A stretch of DNA of 64,000 nt, taken from the NCBI RefSeq assembly GCF_016086655.4, contig NC_052132.2, forward strand, positions 19,222,805 through 19,286,804, given 5' to 3'. The stretch's first letter is position 1; each line of letters starts with the position of its first letter. The position numbers and the translations under genes were made by a program. The notes below the pieces were generated by a model, which was given only the letters and a program-made list of their open reading frames with translations, did not search any database and was not told where the DNA came from. This document shows positions 1 to 11,848 of the stretch, piece by piece. This DNA comes from Lepeophtheirus salmonis (lineage: Eukaryota; Arthropoda; Copepoda; Siphonostomatoida; Caligidae).

Positions 1-1553
1 TTTTGAAAATTTGCTTAGTAAAAAAGAAATCAAAAGAGGATTCTGTTTTTTTATTAATCTATACTTTACTTCAACGGGATAGCCAATTTCCATGTACACC
101 ATTTCAATGTAGCAACCCATGTAACATATACCCGGACACGGGGATATATCTTCATCTATTAATAGAACATAAGGGACAATAAAAGTTTATAAAACCAAGA
201 CTACAAAATATTCTACTAAAATAGCAGCATCGAATTAAAAAATTTAATTAAAATCGCCAATCTTCTTAATAGAACCCATAAAGAGTATATTTTTTCTTTT
301 TCAGGATTTTATTAAGTCTTCTTTTTATTTAAATATATTTTTTTCGATTTGCCATATTTCCCTTTTTATGATGTCATAAAGATGAATAATTTATTGTTTA
401 GCTATGAATTTTTGATTAGTAAAATATTGTGAAAAGCTACAAATTAGCTAAAAATAACTTATGTGATATTTTTTAGTTTTTGGTTACAAAAATAAGTTAG
501 GCATGTGTTTGATCTTAAATTCTCAAGGTTAATACCTTTGAACTTTGTAAACTTTTCAACATTTAAAGATGAAACAGTTAAAAAAAAAATTTCAAGTATT
601 TACTAATTAAGTCAGGAATATTGACAAATTCATTCCTTCATTTATGTTGTATTATTACAACATAAAACATTTTTTCTATTTTACGAAATAAGAGATGATG
701 GATTTTTTTTTCTTTTATTCCTTTATAAATGAATAAATTTTTTTGCTTAAACTATTTAATTTCAAAAACTAAGGAACTCTTTATGCTATATGATACTTCT
801 TAATAATGCATAATTTATGATATATCACAAAGCTAAACACCTTTAAGATATCAAAACTCAGAGTTTGATTGAATAACGTATCCAATATTTCATTATTGAG
901 TAGGACCACTATTATTATTCCTTATAAGAAATTTATTATGGAATAATTCCTTTGTAATGATTTTAGTCGTATGAATTTTTGAGTTGGCCTGTTTTGTTTT
1001 TGAATTATTCATCTGAAGAATTAATTTTATTTTCGTTAGTAGTTGTTCTTAAGGTATAAATTTCCTGTTCTAAATAGATTCATTTTTATTCAAAACCTGA
1101 TTAAACATTCGTGTGAGCTCATAAAACAAAGAAAGTAACTTTGAGGACTTGTATCGGAATTATAATAGAAAGTCCTTGTTGTATTCAAAGTAGAATTTGA
1201 GATGGACATAGGAATAACTTTTTCCAATGTCTTTATTTAATTATTTTTTTCTCCCTTTTCCCTTCCCACAGGTGATTGAGGGTGAATTCCTTCAAAACAT
1301 TTTTTTCAAATTATCAGAGTTACCATATTGGTTTTTAGTTTTTTATTAAGATACCCATTATACACAGAGTTTTCGTCACTATTCATTTATACACATGTTT
1401 TATGCATTCATTAAATGGGAGTTGGGAAAATGAAGAAGCTTTGGAGAGGGATGAGTGATGATAAATATCTCAACAGAAAGCTGCCTCGATTATACTAAGA
1501 TTAATCACATCTATGAGTAAGTTATCTTTCAAGCTGATTCATTTTATTTTCCT

Positions 1554-1586
<33 letters not shown>

Positions 1587-1699
1587 GAGCAAACAACAAT
1601 AAATGAAAGATAATGTTAGGAAAAAACAAAGTAGTTGTATATCTATGTTTTCCAAACACTTTTACTTTGGTAAAAATTTTAATATTTTGTTTATATATA
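1..1699. other. AT-rich non-coding DNA
   Basis: No gene is supported here. The stretch is strongly AT-rich with short stop-interrupted frames and poly-A and poly-T tracts. The largest is a T-rich low-complexity run at about 1555-1586. It is consistent with intergenic or intronic DNA. Confidence 0.6.
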
Positions 1700-2481
1700 C
1701 AGAGTGGTCTATTAAAATCTGAACTCGTTGAATTTTAAACTTCAACAAGATATAATATTATAACTAACGAAGGAATTTTAATAAAGTGAATACTACTTAT
1801 AAATATATGTGTGTGTGAGCAATTTTAATCATAAATATAGCCTCCCTTAGCTGTAATTATGACTCCCAGGTAGCGACAGAAGTCCTAAAACTCACTACAA
1901 ATGTACTCCTCTGTAATGGTATCCCAGTGCTGGCTCACAATGGGTTTAAGGGCAATGCTGTTTGGATGACAGATGCTGCAGGCCTTCCCCTCGACATGGA
2001 CCCAAAAGGCGGAGATTGGTTTCTTTCATTGCTGGTGTCAAAGGGGAACTCTTCACCATCACAAGGATCTTTCCACCCACTTTTTTTATACCTCTCTCCA
2101 TTGTCTGGTATGAACCCCTGAGATCTCTTGAATGGCCCCTCATGGACTTAAGGGGATCGCCCTGGGCAGTTTTCTTTATCTCCTCCAAATCTAGTTTGAA
2201 CTTTTGACGGACGCCTCCTTCCTTTCCAACGTTTGAAACCTGCTGACGGTGAAGACGATGGTACTGGAGACGCCCAACTGTATGGAGTGCACGAATGGAA
2301 ATTCGGTGATAAAGTTTAAATGTCATTTTTTCGACTTGTACATAAGCTAGAGATCTCAAGTTTGTTGTGTTTTGTAATTAATTGTTTCAGCTTATATATA
2401 TCTAAATATAAATTAATTTCAATCACTCAACCTTAATTAATTATTGAATTGTTAAGTGTTCAGATTTCAATGGACCACCCG
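1700..2481 (-). mobile_element. Deleted Tc1/mariner (maT-like) element, minus-strand transposase remnant
   Basis: The ends form terminal inverted repeats: agagtggtctattaaaatct at the left, and a right end reading ttcagatttcaatggaccac, its near reverse complement. A TA precedes the left end. The minus-strand frame from about 2359 to 1946 reads as the N-terminal DNA-binding part of a Tc1/mariner transposase. It includes LDLEEIKKTAQ and DPLKSMRGHSRDL, then LTPAMKET, and then jumps directly to C-terminal sequence in other frames (about 1840-2010, including SQHWDTITEEYI and AKGGYI). The catalytic DDE core is missing between these parts. The copy is about 780 bp, well short of the ~1.3 kb expected for an intact element of this kind, and cannot encode a working enzyme. 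It resembles the copies at 11052-11846 and 56030-56440, but its deletion removes more. Confidence 0.8.
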
Positions 2482-5400
2482 GTGGTTGCATATGAGAATA
2501 CAATGTGCCATAGTTGAAAACTTAACTTATAATTTGCAATAATAAAGAAAGTGACAAGACATAATAAAAAAAATTGAAGTGATGGAACATCATATTAAAA
2601 ATGGGAAGCATAGTTATCCATTCTTGCTCGAAGTTATTTGTTAAACCACAGCTCAATGTTTCTCAACATCTAGGATACCAAATTCATCCAGTATTTAATT
2701 TGATATTCTTACTTCTTTTTTTTTATAAATAATTAGGCTCAAAGTTATGTAAAACCATGTTTTTAAAATTATTGTACGTAAATTAAAATATATATATAAC
2801 GTATAATTCACAAAATTAGTAAGAAATGCAACTCGTATTTTTAGTTCTTCCGCCTCGCTTTACGATATATTTACTCTTAGTATCAGCTTTTGAGCATTCA
2901 ACGTATACATGAGCATAATCAATTATTATTATTATTTTTTGAATAAGATAAGTTGAGTTTTAGCTATACACATTCTTTGTTACTCTATTAATTCTTAGAT
3001 CAAGTAGTTATGCAGGTGAAAGACATAAAGACAAACTCTTAAAAATTATTAAAACTCAGAAATTTGTTTATTAATATAGATATAATTTTGAATATAATTT
3101 CCATTTTTGTTGATAAGAATTTTTAACAAGGCCGAAACTACTGACATGTCAAGCCAATTATATAATCAATAGTGGATATATATGCATTGAAAATGAAGAC
3201 TTACAATTATTCTAGTTTTAGTTCATAGATGACATTAAATATTCCCTCAAAAAAAACTAAATCAACAATTCATCATCAACACCGAATAATTATGCATAAA
3301 GTTACCTCGAACATCTTATCTTTTATTTCTTAGAAAATAAATATTTTTTTGACTTATAAATCATGGTTCTCTATAGGTACAAAGATGTAGCGATAATTGT
3401 TTGTCCACTTTCGGAAATCGAATACCCTTCGTATTTAACGTTATATCTCTAGCATTTTTTATACATATCCTCCGAAAGGTTGATTATTCTTTTTTATTTC
3501 AATTTAGTGTCACTGATAATTAGTAAAACTATATTTCTGTGTCAGGGTATTGTACCCTGTGGTATTAAGTTTTCAACAATGAATCTTAAAAATAAACTTT
3601 GATTCACAAATGAATACAATGATTTTGCATAAAATAAATTAATATAAACTTTTATTGAAAAAAAAATACGCCATAGTTTTCTAGGAAATATCAAAAGTAT
3701 ATTAAAGCATATAAAGGAAGTACACACATTTTAACTTAATTGAAGCTTTTAATTGTTACTTAAGGCCTTTATTGTTTATTCTGCATATATTTTTAGTTTG
3801 AATATATTAAATTAAGTGCTTAATTTGTCCTAATTAATCTGTGTTTACATATATATATATTAGGGTGTACGGTAATGACAAAAGTTGGGAAATTGGTATG
3901 GCCTCATATTTTTTATTCTACATTTTATACCTCTAAACAATAAAACTAACTCTCAAATGTACAAAAGAAATGGTCTTTCATGTACGAATTTTGATTTGAG
4001 AATCTATAAAACGTCGAAAAAAAGGAATTTTGATGTTGTTTCTTGAAAATTATGGATTTGAATCTAGTTACAGGAATTTTATTTTTGAAATATTGTAGAT
4101 GAATCATGTATTTTGCAATAATATTTTAATAATCTTTCTCTAACTTCCCTCTTAGTTCCAAGTATCCTTCCAAAAAATAAATATTATCTTTTGGTACCGC
4201 GTATTACGTGCATATATTTTCTCTTCCTAAATGTTAAATATAATATTAATGAATATACTTTTGTTGTTCATTCATGTCAAATAAGACAACCAATTTTACA
4301 AATTTATAATTTGGGACTACGAAAACTGTCAATTAAACTCGGGATGATACTTCATTTATTAATATCCAGGATTGAAACAACGCCACTGGACCTTTTATTA
4401 CAGCAGGCATTCCTTATTGTCAACTGATTAGTTTTATCTTTTCAGTGCTTCGACTTATCGAAATACCATGCCACACACAAAGCTGTGAAGGTGCAGTAGA
4501 AAAAGTAACTAACACCTCAGCTCAAATATGTATACAAGAGAGATGGGACGGATATATCAGAGCAAAATTAAAATTGTGTTTATTTTTCTCTATTAATGAA
4601 ACAAAGAAATAATTAGAAGACATTCTTGACTCATGGTACCTTTTTTGAAAGGTTATCAAAAATAAAGGAATTAAATGTTCATAATAAATGAAAATTATCA
4701 AATTTTTATTATATAAAATATAGATATGATTAAATAAAACAAATCAACACTAGAAATTAAGAAATAATAAATATATTGTCGTAGTTTTAAGAGTTTAATT
4801 GACATTTTTCGCATTCCGATTTTTTTATCGGTAAAATAGAGTGCACTTTTGGCATTGATGAACAAATAGTATATTTGATAATAATATAGTGGACACTTTT
4901 TATCAAAAAATGAGATTTTAGTAATAAAAATGATGAAAGATATATAAAAAAATACGTGTAATACGCGGTATCAAAAGTTAATATATGTTCTTCGGCAACA
5001 TGTTTGGACTAAAATAATAATAAAATGAGGCAAGGTAGAAAAATATTGTTACAAAATATATGTATAATTTATAGTACTCAAAATAAAAATGATGTAACTG
5101 GATCCAAATCTATAATTTCAATGAAACAACTCCAAAATTTCCTTTTTATCGACATTTTACAGATTTTCAAATCCAAACGCGTCCATATGGAATATATCCA
5201 GCGATACCAAATTCACAACTTTTGTCATACAGTTTAATATATATATGAATAAAAGTGTTTAACTAAATGTGGTACCCATGAAGCATTTCCGAAAAGTATA
5301 TTTTATAATTAGAGGTGAAAATAATAATATGATTCATTAATATGTCAGTTAAAATATATTTATTTGAATGCCCGACACTCTCAAGGCATAAGTAAAACAC

Positions 5401-7148
5401 ATATTAATGCCTCCTTTTCGAATGGAGACTTGTCAACAAGAGCAGGGAAATAGAAGGAAAATTCAAAATAAAATAATACTCAAATGAATGGTTTAAGTCT
5501 GATAACATCGTAAAATATCTTTAGATACCATGTTAGTTCAATTATTTACATCATATGATATCTTTTTTTTATTTTATTATAAAATTAATTGTAAACGCCA
5601 CTAGAGTTAATGTAGCCTTCAAATACTTTCGTTTTATTTCATGCCTTTCTCTCATAAAAAAAAACAGATTGAAAGATCAAAATAATATCGAATATAGTAT
5701 TCTAAAATAACATATTCATTTTCTGTCAATAACCCATCTTTCTATCACCTAGAGGAGATATGTTGATTATTAAGAAATCCCTTACCCATGGCTAATATAA
5801 AGGGGAAGCAAATTAAACTAAGTGGCTGCTCAGATTGAGTTATTCACATCAAAATGTCTAATTTTTGTAATATATCGTCATATTATAAATTTGAATGTTT
5901 AAATATTAATTAACTTATATATGGATAATAATATATAAATCCGTCAAATAATATTCATGATCCATTATTTAAACAAAAGTACAAATGATATGCGTTAAAA
6001 AAATATATGGGTCAAAACAATGTATTATTTTTAGAAGGACAAAAATATGTTTGAATGTATTCACGTATCAGACATCGGGATTACAGTATCAAACAACAAA
6101 AAATAAAACAAAAATACTATTATTGCAATTATGTATAAGCATGCAATAGTAATCCTGCAACACGGTGTTATTACAATGAAATGATTGATATCTTAATAAA
6201 AGTTTCAGTTTCTTTTTTTGCAATATTTTTATTGAAATCCATGCCATCTTAACAAAATATTTTCAAATCTTTGTCCATTGTATATTAGACTGGATTTTAT
6301 TTTTTCTCTCGAATTCTTAGGCGGATATAAAGCAAAAATATTTATTTTATAAAAAATGAATTAATATAAAGTATAATTATTAGAAGTTATGCACAGCCGT
6401 CGATGTCGTCAAAGTCTTAGTTTTATTGTCGATTTTTACGTAGAAAATAGTCAATATTATTTAAAGTAGAGGATTTTTTAAAATATAATATCAATAATTT
6501 TGATAATATGGGCCCCTAAAATTATTATTTCAATTTAAAAAAAATGATAAACAGGTTAGGTTTTGTTATACCATTTATAGCATGCACTTATTTGGCTCTT
6601 TATGTTTAAAATAATGTATATACTTTTTTGAAATGCGTTTTTCAAAGTGAAATAATAATTATATAATATTTTTATTGTGACATCTACCTAGAGTAATTCG
6701 AAATGACTAAATAGTATATTGTGCTGGAGTATCGTCCAAAACAAAAACAAAAATCAGAAGTAGTGTTACAAGACCATAAATGTAGTACACATCTTTTATT
6801 TCATAAATAACTATTATATCTTTTATTCGTGTGATGATATATATAAACTACAATCTGTATATTTCTTCAAGTTGTATCAAAAAGAACATTTTTAGATATT
6901 GTTTCTCTATATTTCGAGAAAAACAATCAAATATGGCAAGAAAAGCTATAAATTATATGGAAGTTAGATTCAAATAATTCGTAAGTCAGATAAATTCATT
7001 GTAGTACAACAATTTCTACTGTCCAGTAAGTGAAACAAAATAAAATGCCCTTTAAAAAGCAATTTTTTTGAATTTAAATCCTCAGTTTTATTTTTTTAAC
7101 ATAGTCTTAATTCGTGAGATGAAGATGTCCTAATAAATACAAATAAAT
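2482..7148. other. AT-rich DNA without recognisable genes
   Basis: I see only short frames (78 codons or fewer) of low-complexity composition, with no conserved motif, RNA gene or clear mobile element. Poly-T runs and TA-rich microsatellite-like patches are scattered, for example near 3850 and 5240. Confidence 0.5.
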
Positions 7149-7356
7149 AATATAGTATTAAAATTACTCCCACTGACCTAGGAATTGTCTTTGAAGTAAA
7201 TTTTGCAATAAGTGCATTTCCTTCACTATGAACGACCGAGACGCAAACTAACGCACATTAAGTTCAAAATAATAATTTTTGTCGAGTGCATTGTCCATTG
7301 AGCTACGTTGTTACATTAAATCTTCTTCTGATATTCAATTCAAATGTATAATTAAA
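7149..7356 (+). repeat. Dispersed repeat A, copy 1
   Basis: This stretch matches 30967-31162 in the same orientation. Shared blocks include tatagtatta, cttgtctttgaag / attgtctttgaag, gaacgaccga-acgc-aac-ac, and the tail aattgtataa / aatgtataa. No protein is encoded. It is probably a short non-autonomous element of unknown type. Confidence 0.6.
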
Positions 7357-8172
7357 TTATAATTATTTGTGGGTAATTTTTATGGAAAAATTAGATTTTG
7401 TTTAGATTATACGATTTTCCATCACTATTTATCAATGATAAGCACTAAAAAATAGCCAAGATTAAAATTGATATTTTAATGTTGAAGTAGTTTGAAATAA
7501 AGGATGATTATTTTTTAAATTGTACAAGGTTGCAAATTCTGAATGAAAATCCATTTACAATTTTAATTCCGAAGATAGTTTGTGAGTGTTCTTAATTTAG
7601 GTTTGATAGAATTATTTATTATCTATACTATAGTGTGATCTATTGAACGTGCTTTACTTTGATTATTTATGTTTGTATTAAACAAAAAACATTGTCACTT
7701 GGGCAGTTATATGATAATACATAAACTATATTTAATCTCAACTGACTTAATTTCAAATATACACAAAGCTTATAAGCTAATATACTATAATTTAATTGAC
7801 TTATTTTATAATAAATGAGATGCTAATTTATGATCATGAAAACAAAGGGGAGGCTCTATTTGGCAATACAACATAAATGAAGTGTCAATTTAGATTTATG
7901 GGAATTATGCAAATCCAATAACGGTCAATATAGTAAATGAAGTTTTAATTTATATTTATTGGAATATAAATGTTATTATATCTGTATACCATTTCAGATG
8001 GGAATTGGTGTATATAATCAAATTTCATGTCCTCTTACGGGTCAAAATGTTATACAAAAGTCCTTTTGTATCATTTATTTTTGATAAGAATGATTTTTAT
8101 ACCAAGGTTGTCCTAGAAGTAATTTAATACAAATAGTATTTTAGGTTATTAATAAATGAAGAAACACATATA
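7357..8172. other. AT-rich DNA without recognisable genes
   Basis: Nothing supportable was seen apart from short AT-rich frames. Confidence 0.5.
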
Positions 8173-9288
8173 CCGGCCGTCAAAAAGTTTTGAACATGAA
8201 TTTAATTACATTTGGAGAGTTTTTAATTAACTTTATGCAAAATTTGCGTTAATTTGTTTATGTTTTTATGTATTTACTAAGTCTATAGAAGAAATATTTA
8301 CAAAATGGAGCAAAAAAGCAAGCAGTGGCCTTTTTAGTATGCGCCGCATTTAGCATATTGGATATTGTAAAGACCCTTAATGTCTGCAGAACTACCGTAT
8401 GGAGGGGCAGTGTTAAGGTCAACAATAGTGAATATATTAGAGATTGTCATAGAAATGGAAGGCCGATCAAATTAAAGCCCGAAACGACAAAAAAAAGCTT
8501 TTTTGAAAAATCTGAAGATGACGATGACAGACTTAACAAAGAAACGCTCACTCAACAACAACAGCAAGTTTGTTCTTATCGGACGACAAGAAATTTACTG
8601 TGTATCCCTTGTACAATAGGAAAAATGATCGGATTCTGTGTTTTACAGAAGTCAACTGCAACCTCAGTGAAGTGTCCACCACCAAACATCCGACCTTAGT
8701 AAGGATGCGTGACATTGTTTCATCTGAAGGTCAGAAAATGATGCAAATTTGGTTCCCCTTTGGATACAGATTGACTGCAAAGGAATACTTTATGATTTTA
8801 CAAACAAAAGTGCTTCTCTAGATTTTCAAGATCACAAAGCAATAAAAGAAAGCTCATTATTGGATTCAATAGGACGTGGCTCCTGCACATACGGCAAAAA
8901 TCGTGACCAAAAAGGTGAAATTCTTGCCGAAGGACTTCTTGTCACTGTAGCGGCCCGACCTGAGTTCCCTTGATTAAGACAACTGATGGCAAATTGAATG
9001 CAAGGCCTGTAAACAACATGACAGATGTATTAATTCCCTAAGCCAATCGGTTGGGAAAGAGTGGCGATCAATGTCGAAGCACTACGTTGTCAATATGTGT
9101 AAAGTGTTCCAAGAATCTGTAGGAGTGTGTGATTAAGCCTGTAGGTGCTCAAGTTCATATATTATGTGATTTAATTAGTAATAAACAAGTTTCAATTAAT
9201 AAAAAAATTTATAGAATTTCATTTGAAGCTCCTGGATGTAATTAATTTTTCAACGTTCATTATGTTCCAAGACTTTCTGATGGCCCGG
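8173..9288 (+). mobile_element. Degenerate Tc1/mariner element with both ends, plus-strand transposase pseudogene
   Basis: A TA dinucleotide flanks both ends. The left end (ccggccgtcaaaaagttttg) and the reverse complement of the right end (ccgggccatcagaaagtctt) are imperfect inverted repeats. The span of about 1.1 kb approaches full length. Plus-strand translation across several frames gives the transposase in the expected order. An N-terminal helix-turn-helix region lies at about 8300-8470. The catalytic-core block LSDDKKFTVYPLYNRKNDR lies at about 8575-8635, followed by TTKHPTLVRMRDIV, GQKMMQIWFPFGYRLTAKEY and, near 9060-9110, WRSMSKHYVVNMCKVF. Stops and frameshifts separate these blocks, so the copy is dead. 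The aspartate in LSDDK aligns with the first catalytic Asp of the superfamily (FSDEK in many relatives). Part of the region between about 8830 and 8990, where the second catalytic Asp should lie, reads poorly. Confidence 0.85.
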
Positions 9289-9290
9289 TA

Positions 9291-9975
9291 AACCCAATTA
9301 AATATAGATGGATATTCTTTCCTGTACTAAATAAGACTATTTTATATGGATACAGAACATATCAATTTAAAGATACGAATATTTTCTCTTTGAAAGCTAA
9401 ACTTTTTGTCAAAAACTGATAGATAAATTTTTTCTTAATGACACAAAATGAAAACATAATTATTTACAGCTGAGAACTAAAAACAATTCATCTTCCTTTT
9501 AGTCATAAAATATGTCATAGCCCATTCAGACATCCATTTACTTTTTTTTTTAATTCAATATTCTAAGGATTGAAAATAACAAATTTGTGAACCAAATTTG
9601 TAAATTTGATTTTTTGTTGTTACATTTCTATATTCCTCTTATGCCCCAGGTTTAGTTTCCTTGAATGGAATTAGTGTTGCAGTTAATTCAAATGTTTTTC
9701 TTAAACTATTTATATAATCTTACACACCTATGTATTTTATAAATACTGAATATTTATACAATCAAGATAGATTGATATTTACCAATTAACGATTAAAGGT
9801 TGTAAGAACCTTTTGGACAATATCGATTCGTCCAGGAGAAATTTAATTGCTTTTCTGGTCCGTTCTTGAGTTCAGATACCCATTGACTCACGACTTTTAA
9901 TTTTAAAATTTGATATTATCAAAAAAATGAAATGGAGGTATATTTCTCAGAATTTGGGAAAATAAATAACAATAT
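9291..9975. other. AT-rich DNA without recognisable genes
   Basis: No supported feature. A possible polyadenylation context lies at about 9963-9975 for the minus-strand exon that follows. Confidence 0.45.
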
Positions 9976-10103
9976 TTATTTTGTTTGCACCGTTTTTCTC
10001 TCCATGGGCTTTAAAAATACAGTCTTCCCTGAAGAATCATGTCTCAGGACCCTCTTTCTTGGACCTCGGAACATTAAATCGTGTACTTTATGGCTGAGAT
10101 TTC
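9976..10103 (-). CDS. Possible terminal coding exon or pseudogene fragment, unknown product
   Basis: On the minus strand a good 3' splice site (pyrimidine-rich, ending ctatttag) lies at 10104-10111. It is followed by an open frame of about 41 codons that ends at a TAA at 9976-9978. An ATAAAT polyadenylation-like signal overlaps the stop region. The peptide is balanced and charged, with segments such as HKVHDLMFRGPRKRVL and VFLKPMERKTVQ, and its base composition is clearly less AT-rich than its surroundings. I do not recognise the protein. The upstream minus-strand sequence (10112-10210) is also less AT-rich but has stops in every frame, so this may be a decayed copy of a gene or transposon instead of a live exon. 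Confidence 0.28.
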
Positions 10104-10111
10104 CTAAATAG

Positions 10112-11051
10112 AAGAAGGATAACACCTGGAAATTGCAGCCCAATCATGCTCAGGGTAAAGGTCCTTTAACAGATTAGAGGGGATTTTGAAATTGAAATTG
10201 GGGTCACCAATGAACGAACACGCCAAACACTTACTATCATAAACTGGATATATCAAATTTTTTACCATAATATATATTGGGTCTTAACCTGTTAACGTCT
10301 TGTAAGTCCTACATATCTATCACGATGTTATTGAGGAAAAAAGAGTGTTTTAGGGGATGGTGTTAGTCTCCAATTTGGACAAAATCCTATGACTTTTGGT
10401 ACAAATTGACAAATTGTTAAACTATGGATACATACATATATCTTTAGCAGATACAAACGTACTTATTACTTCTTTTTTTCAAGCATAAAAATTTATCTTA
10501 CAAATACATAAAGAAAGAAAAATGTATTTTCAAATAATTACTTCCAACCATCTAACAACATGATCGATTTATTATACATTTTCAAATTAAAGAATTTTAT
10601 ATAAAATGTATTTTACTGATTTGTTGAAAATATTTTTATAAGTTTTATGAAGCATGTAAAATAATGTTGATATTAATTTTTTTCTGCTTCATATCAAAAT
10701 TTATGATTCGTTTTTGATGATGTTATGTATTTTTTTATGGCAATGAGTGATGTATAAGTTATATGGCCGTACTAAATATATGTAATACTGATTAAAATCT
10801 TGAAGTTTTAACTTTTTCATTGAAATTGGAAATTTATAGTAAATTACCTACTTTTTTTATGACTTAAGTTGTTTTGACATTATGAAACGATAAATACCGA
10901 TTTAAACTGTTTCGTTTTAATACGAGACATGAAAACACCTGAAACCTTTGAATTAACATTTTTGGAGCTTTCTTATTAACACAGAATGAGAATCGTCAAA
11001 TGGATTATTCTGACAAATTAGAAAATGCAAATTTTTGTTATAAGAGGAATA
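10112..11051. other. Non-coding DNA; GC-richer patch at its start
   Basis: About 10112-10220 is less AT-rich than its surroundings but is interrupted by stops in all frames. The rest is AT-rich with no recognised feature. Confidence 0.4.
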
Positions 11052-11846
11052 CCGAGAGGTCTATTAAAATCTGAACACTTTCAATTTTAAACTAAACTAG
11101 ATATAATTTATTAACGAAGTATTTTAAATAGATATGTGCTTCATCTCCCATAATCATTAATGTAGCCACCCTTAGCAGCAATGATAGTTTCCAGGTAGCG
11201 GTGGAAGGGTTGGTACCCGCTGTAGATTTAGTCATATTCCATGGCATCCCAATGTTGGCTGACACTGCTTTTGAGGAGATTCCGGTGTTTGGATGATGGA
11301 CATGCAGGGATTCTTCTTGACATGCAACCAAAAGTTATTGTCGAAAGAGTTGGCATCAGGGCTGTAGGGGGTCAAAAGTGTCAAAAAAGAACTCAAATGA
11401 CTCATTAAAAACATATTTAAAAGAATTTTGGAAAAGAAGCGATGGGTTTCTTTCATTGCTGGTGTCAAAAGTGGCCTTTCTATCCTGATAAGGCTCTTTC
11501 CAACCACTTGGAACAGTCTAGTGTGAAACCTCGAGATTCTTGTATGGATCCTCATCTGCATCCAGTTAGGTTTTTTGACAGAACCATTCCTCCTTTTCAA
11601 CATTTCAGACATGCTGAGGGCGTAGAACGTAGTCCTGGAGATGCTGAACTGCTTGGAGCATGCGAAAATTGTCGATCACGTTCTAATGTCATTTTCTCGA
11701 CTTGTAAGGTAGCTAGAGATCTCGGTTTTTTTTTGTTGACATTAATTGCTTATGCTTTAATATATCAAAATATCAATTGTTTTAAATAACTAAACCTTCA
11801 TTAATCATTGAATTAGTAGGTGGTCAGATTTCAATGGACCACGCAA
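11052..11846 (-). mobile_element. Internally deleted maT-like Tc1/mariner element
   Basis: The left end (aggtctattaaaatctgaac) and right end (cagatttcaatggaccac) are inverted repeats of the same family as the element at 1700. A TA precedes the left end. Minus-strand frames carry the N-terminal region, starting near 11710 (LQVEKMTLE) and continuing through RPLLTPAMKET at about 11440. A junction then leads into YSPDANSFDNNFWLHV at about 11340-11390 and the C-terminus (SANIGMPWNMTKSTAG, read in a shifted frame) at about 11170-11290. The central catalytic core between LTPAMKE and YSPDAN is absent. The same junction sequence occurs in the 56030-56440 copy. The element is non-functional and probably moved using an enzyme supplied by another copy. 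Confidence 0.85.
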
Positions 11847-11848
11847 TA

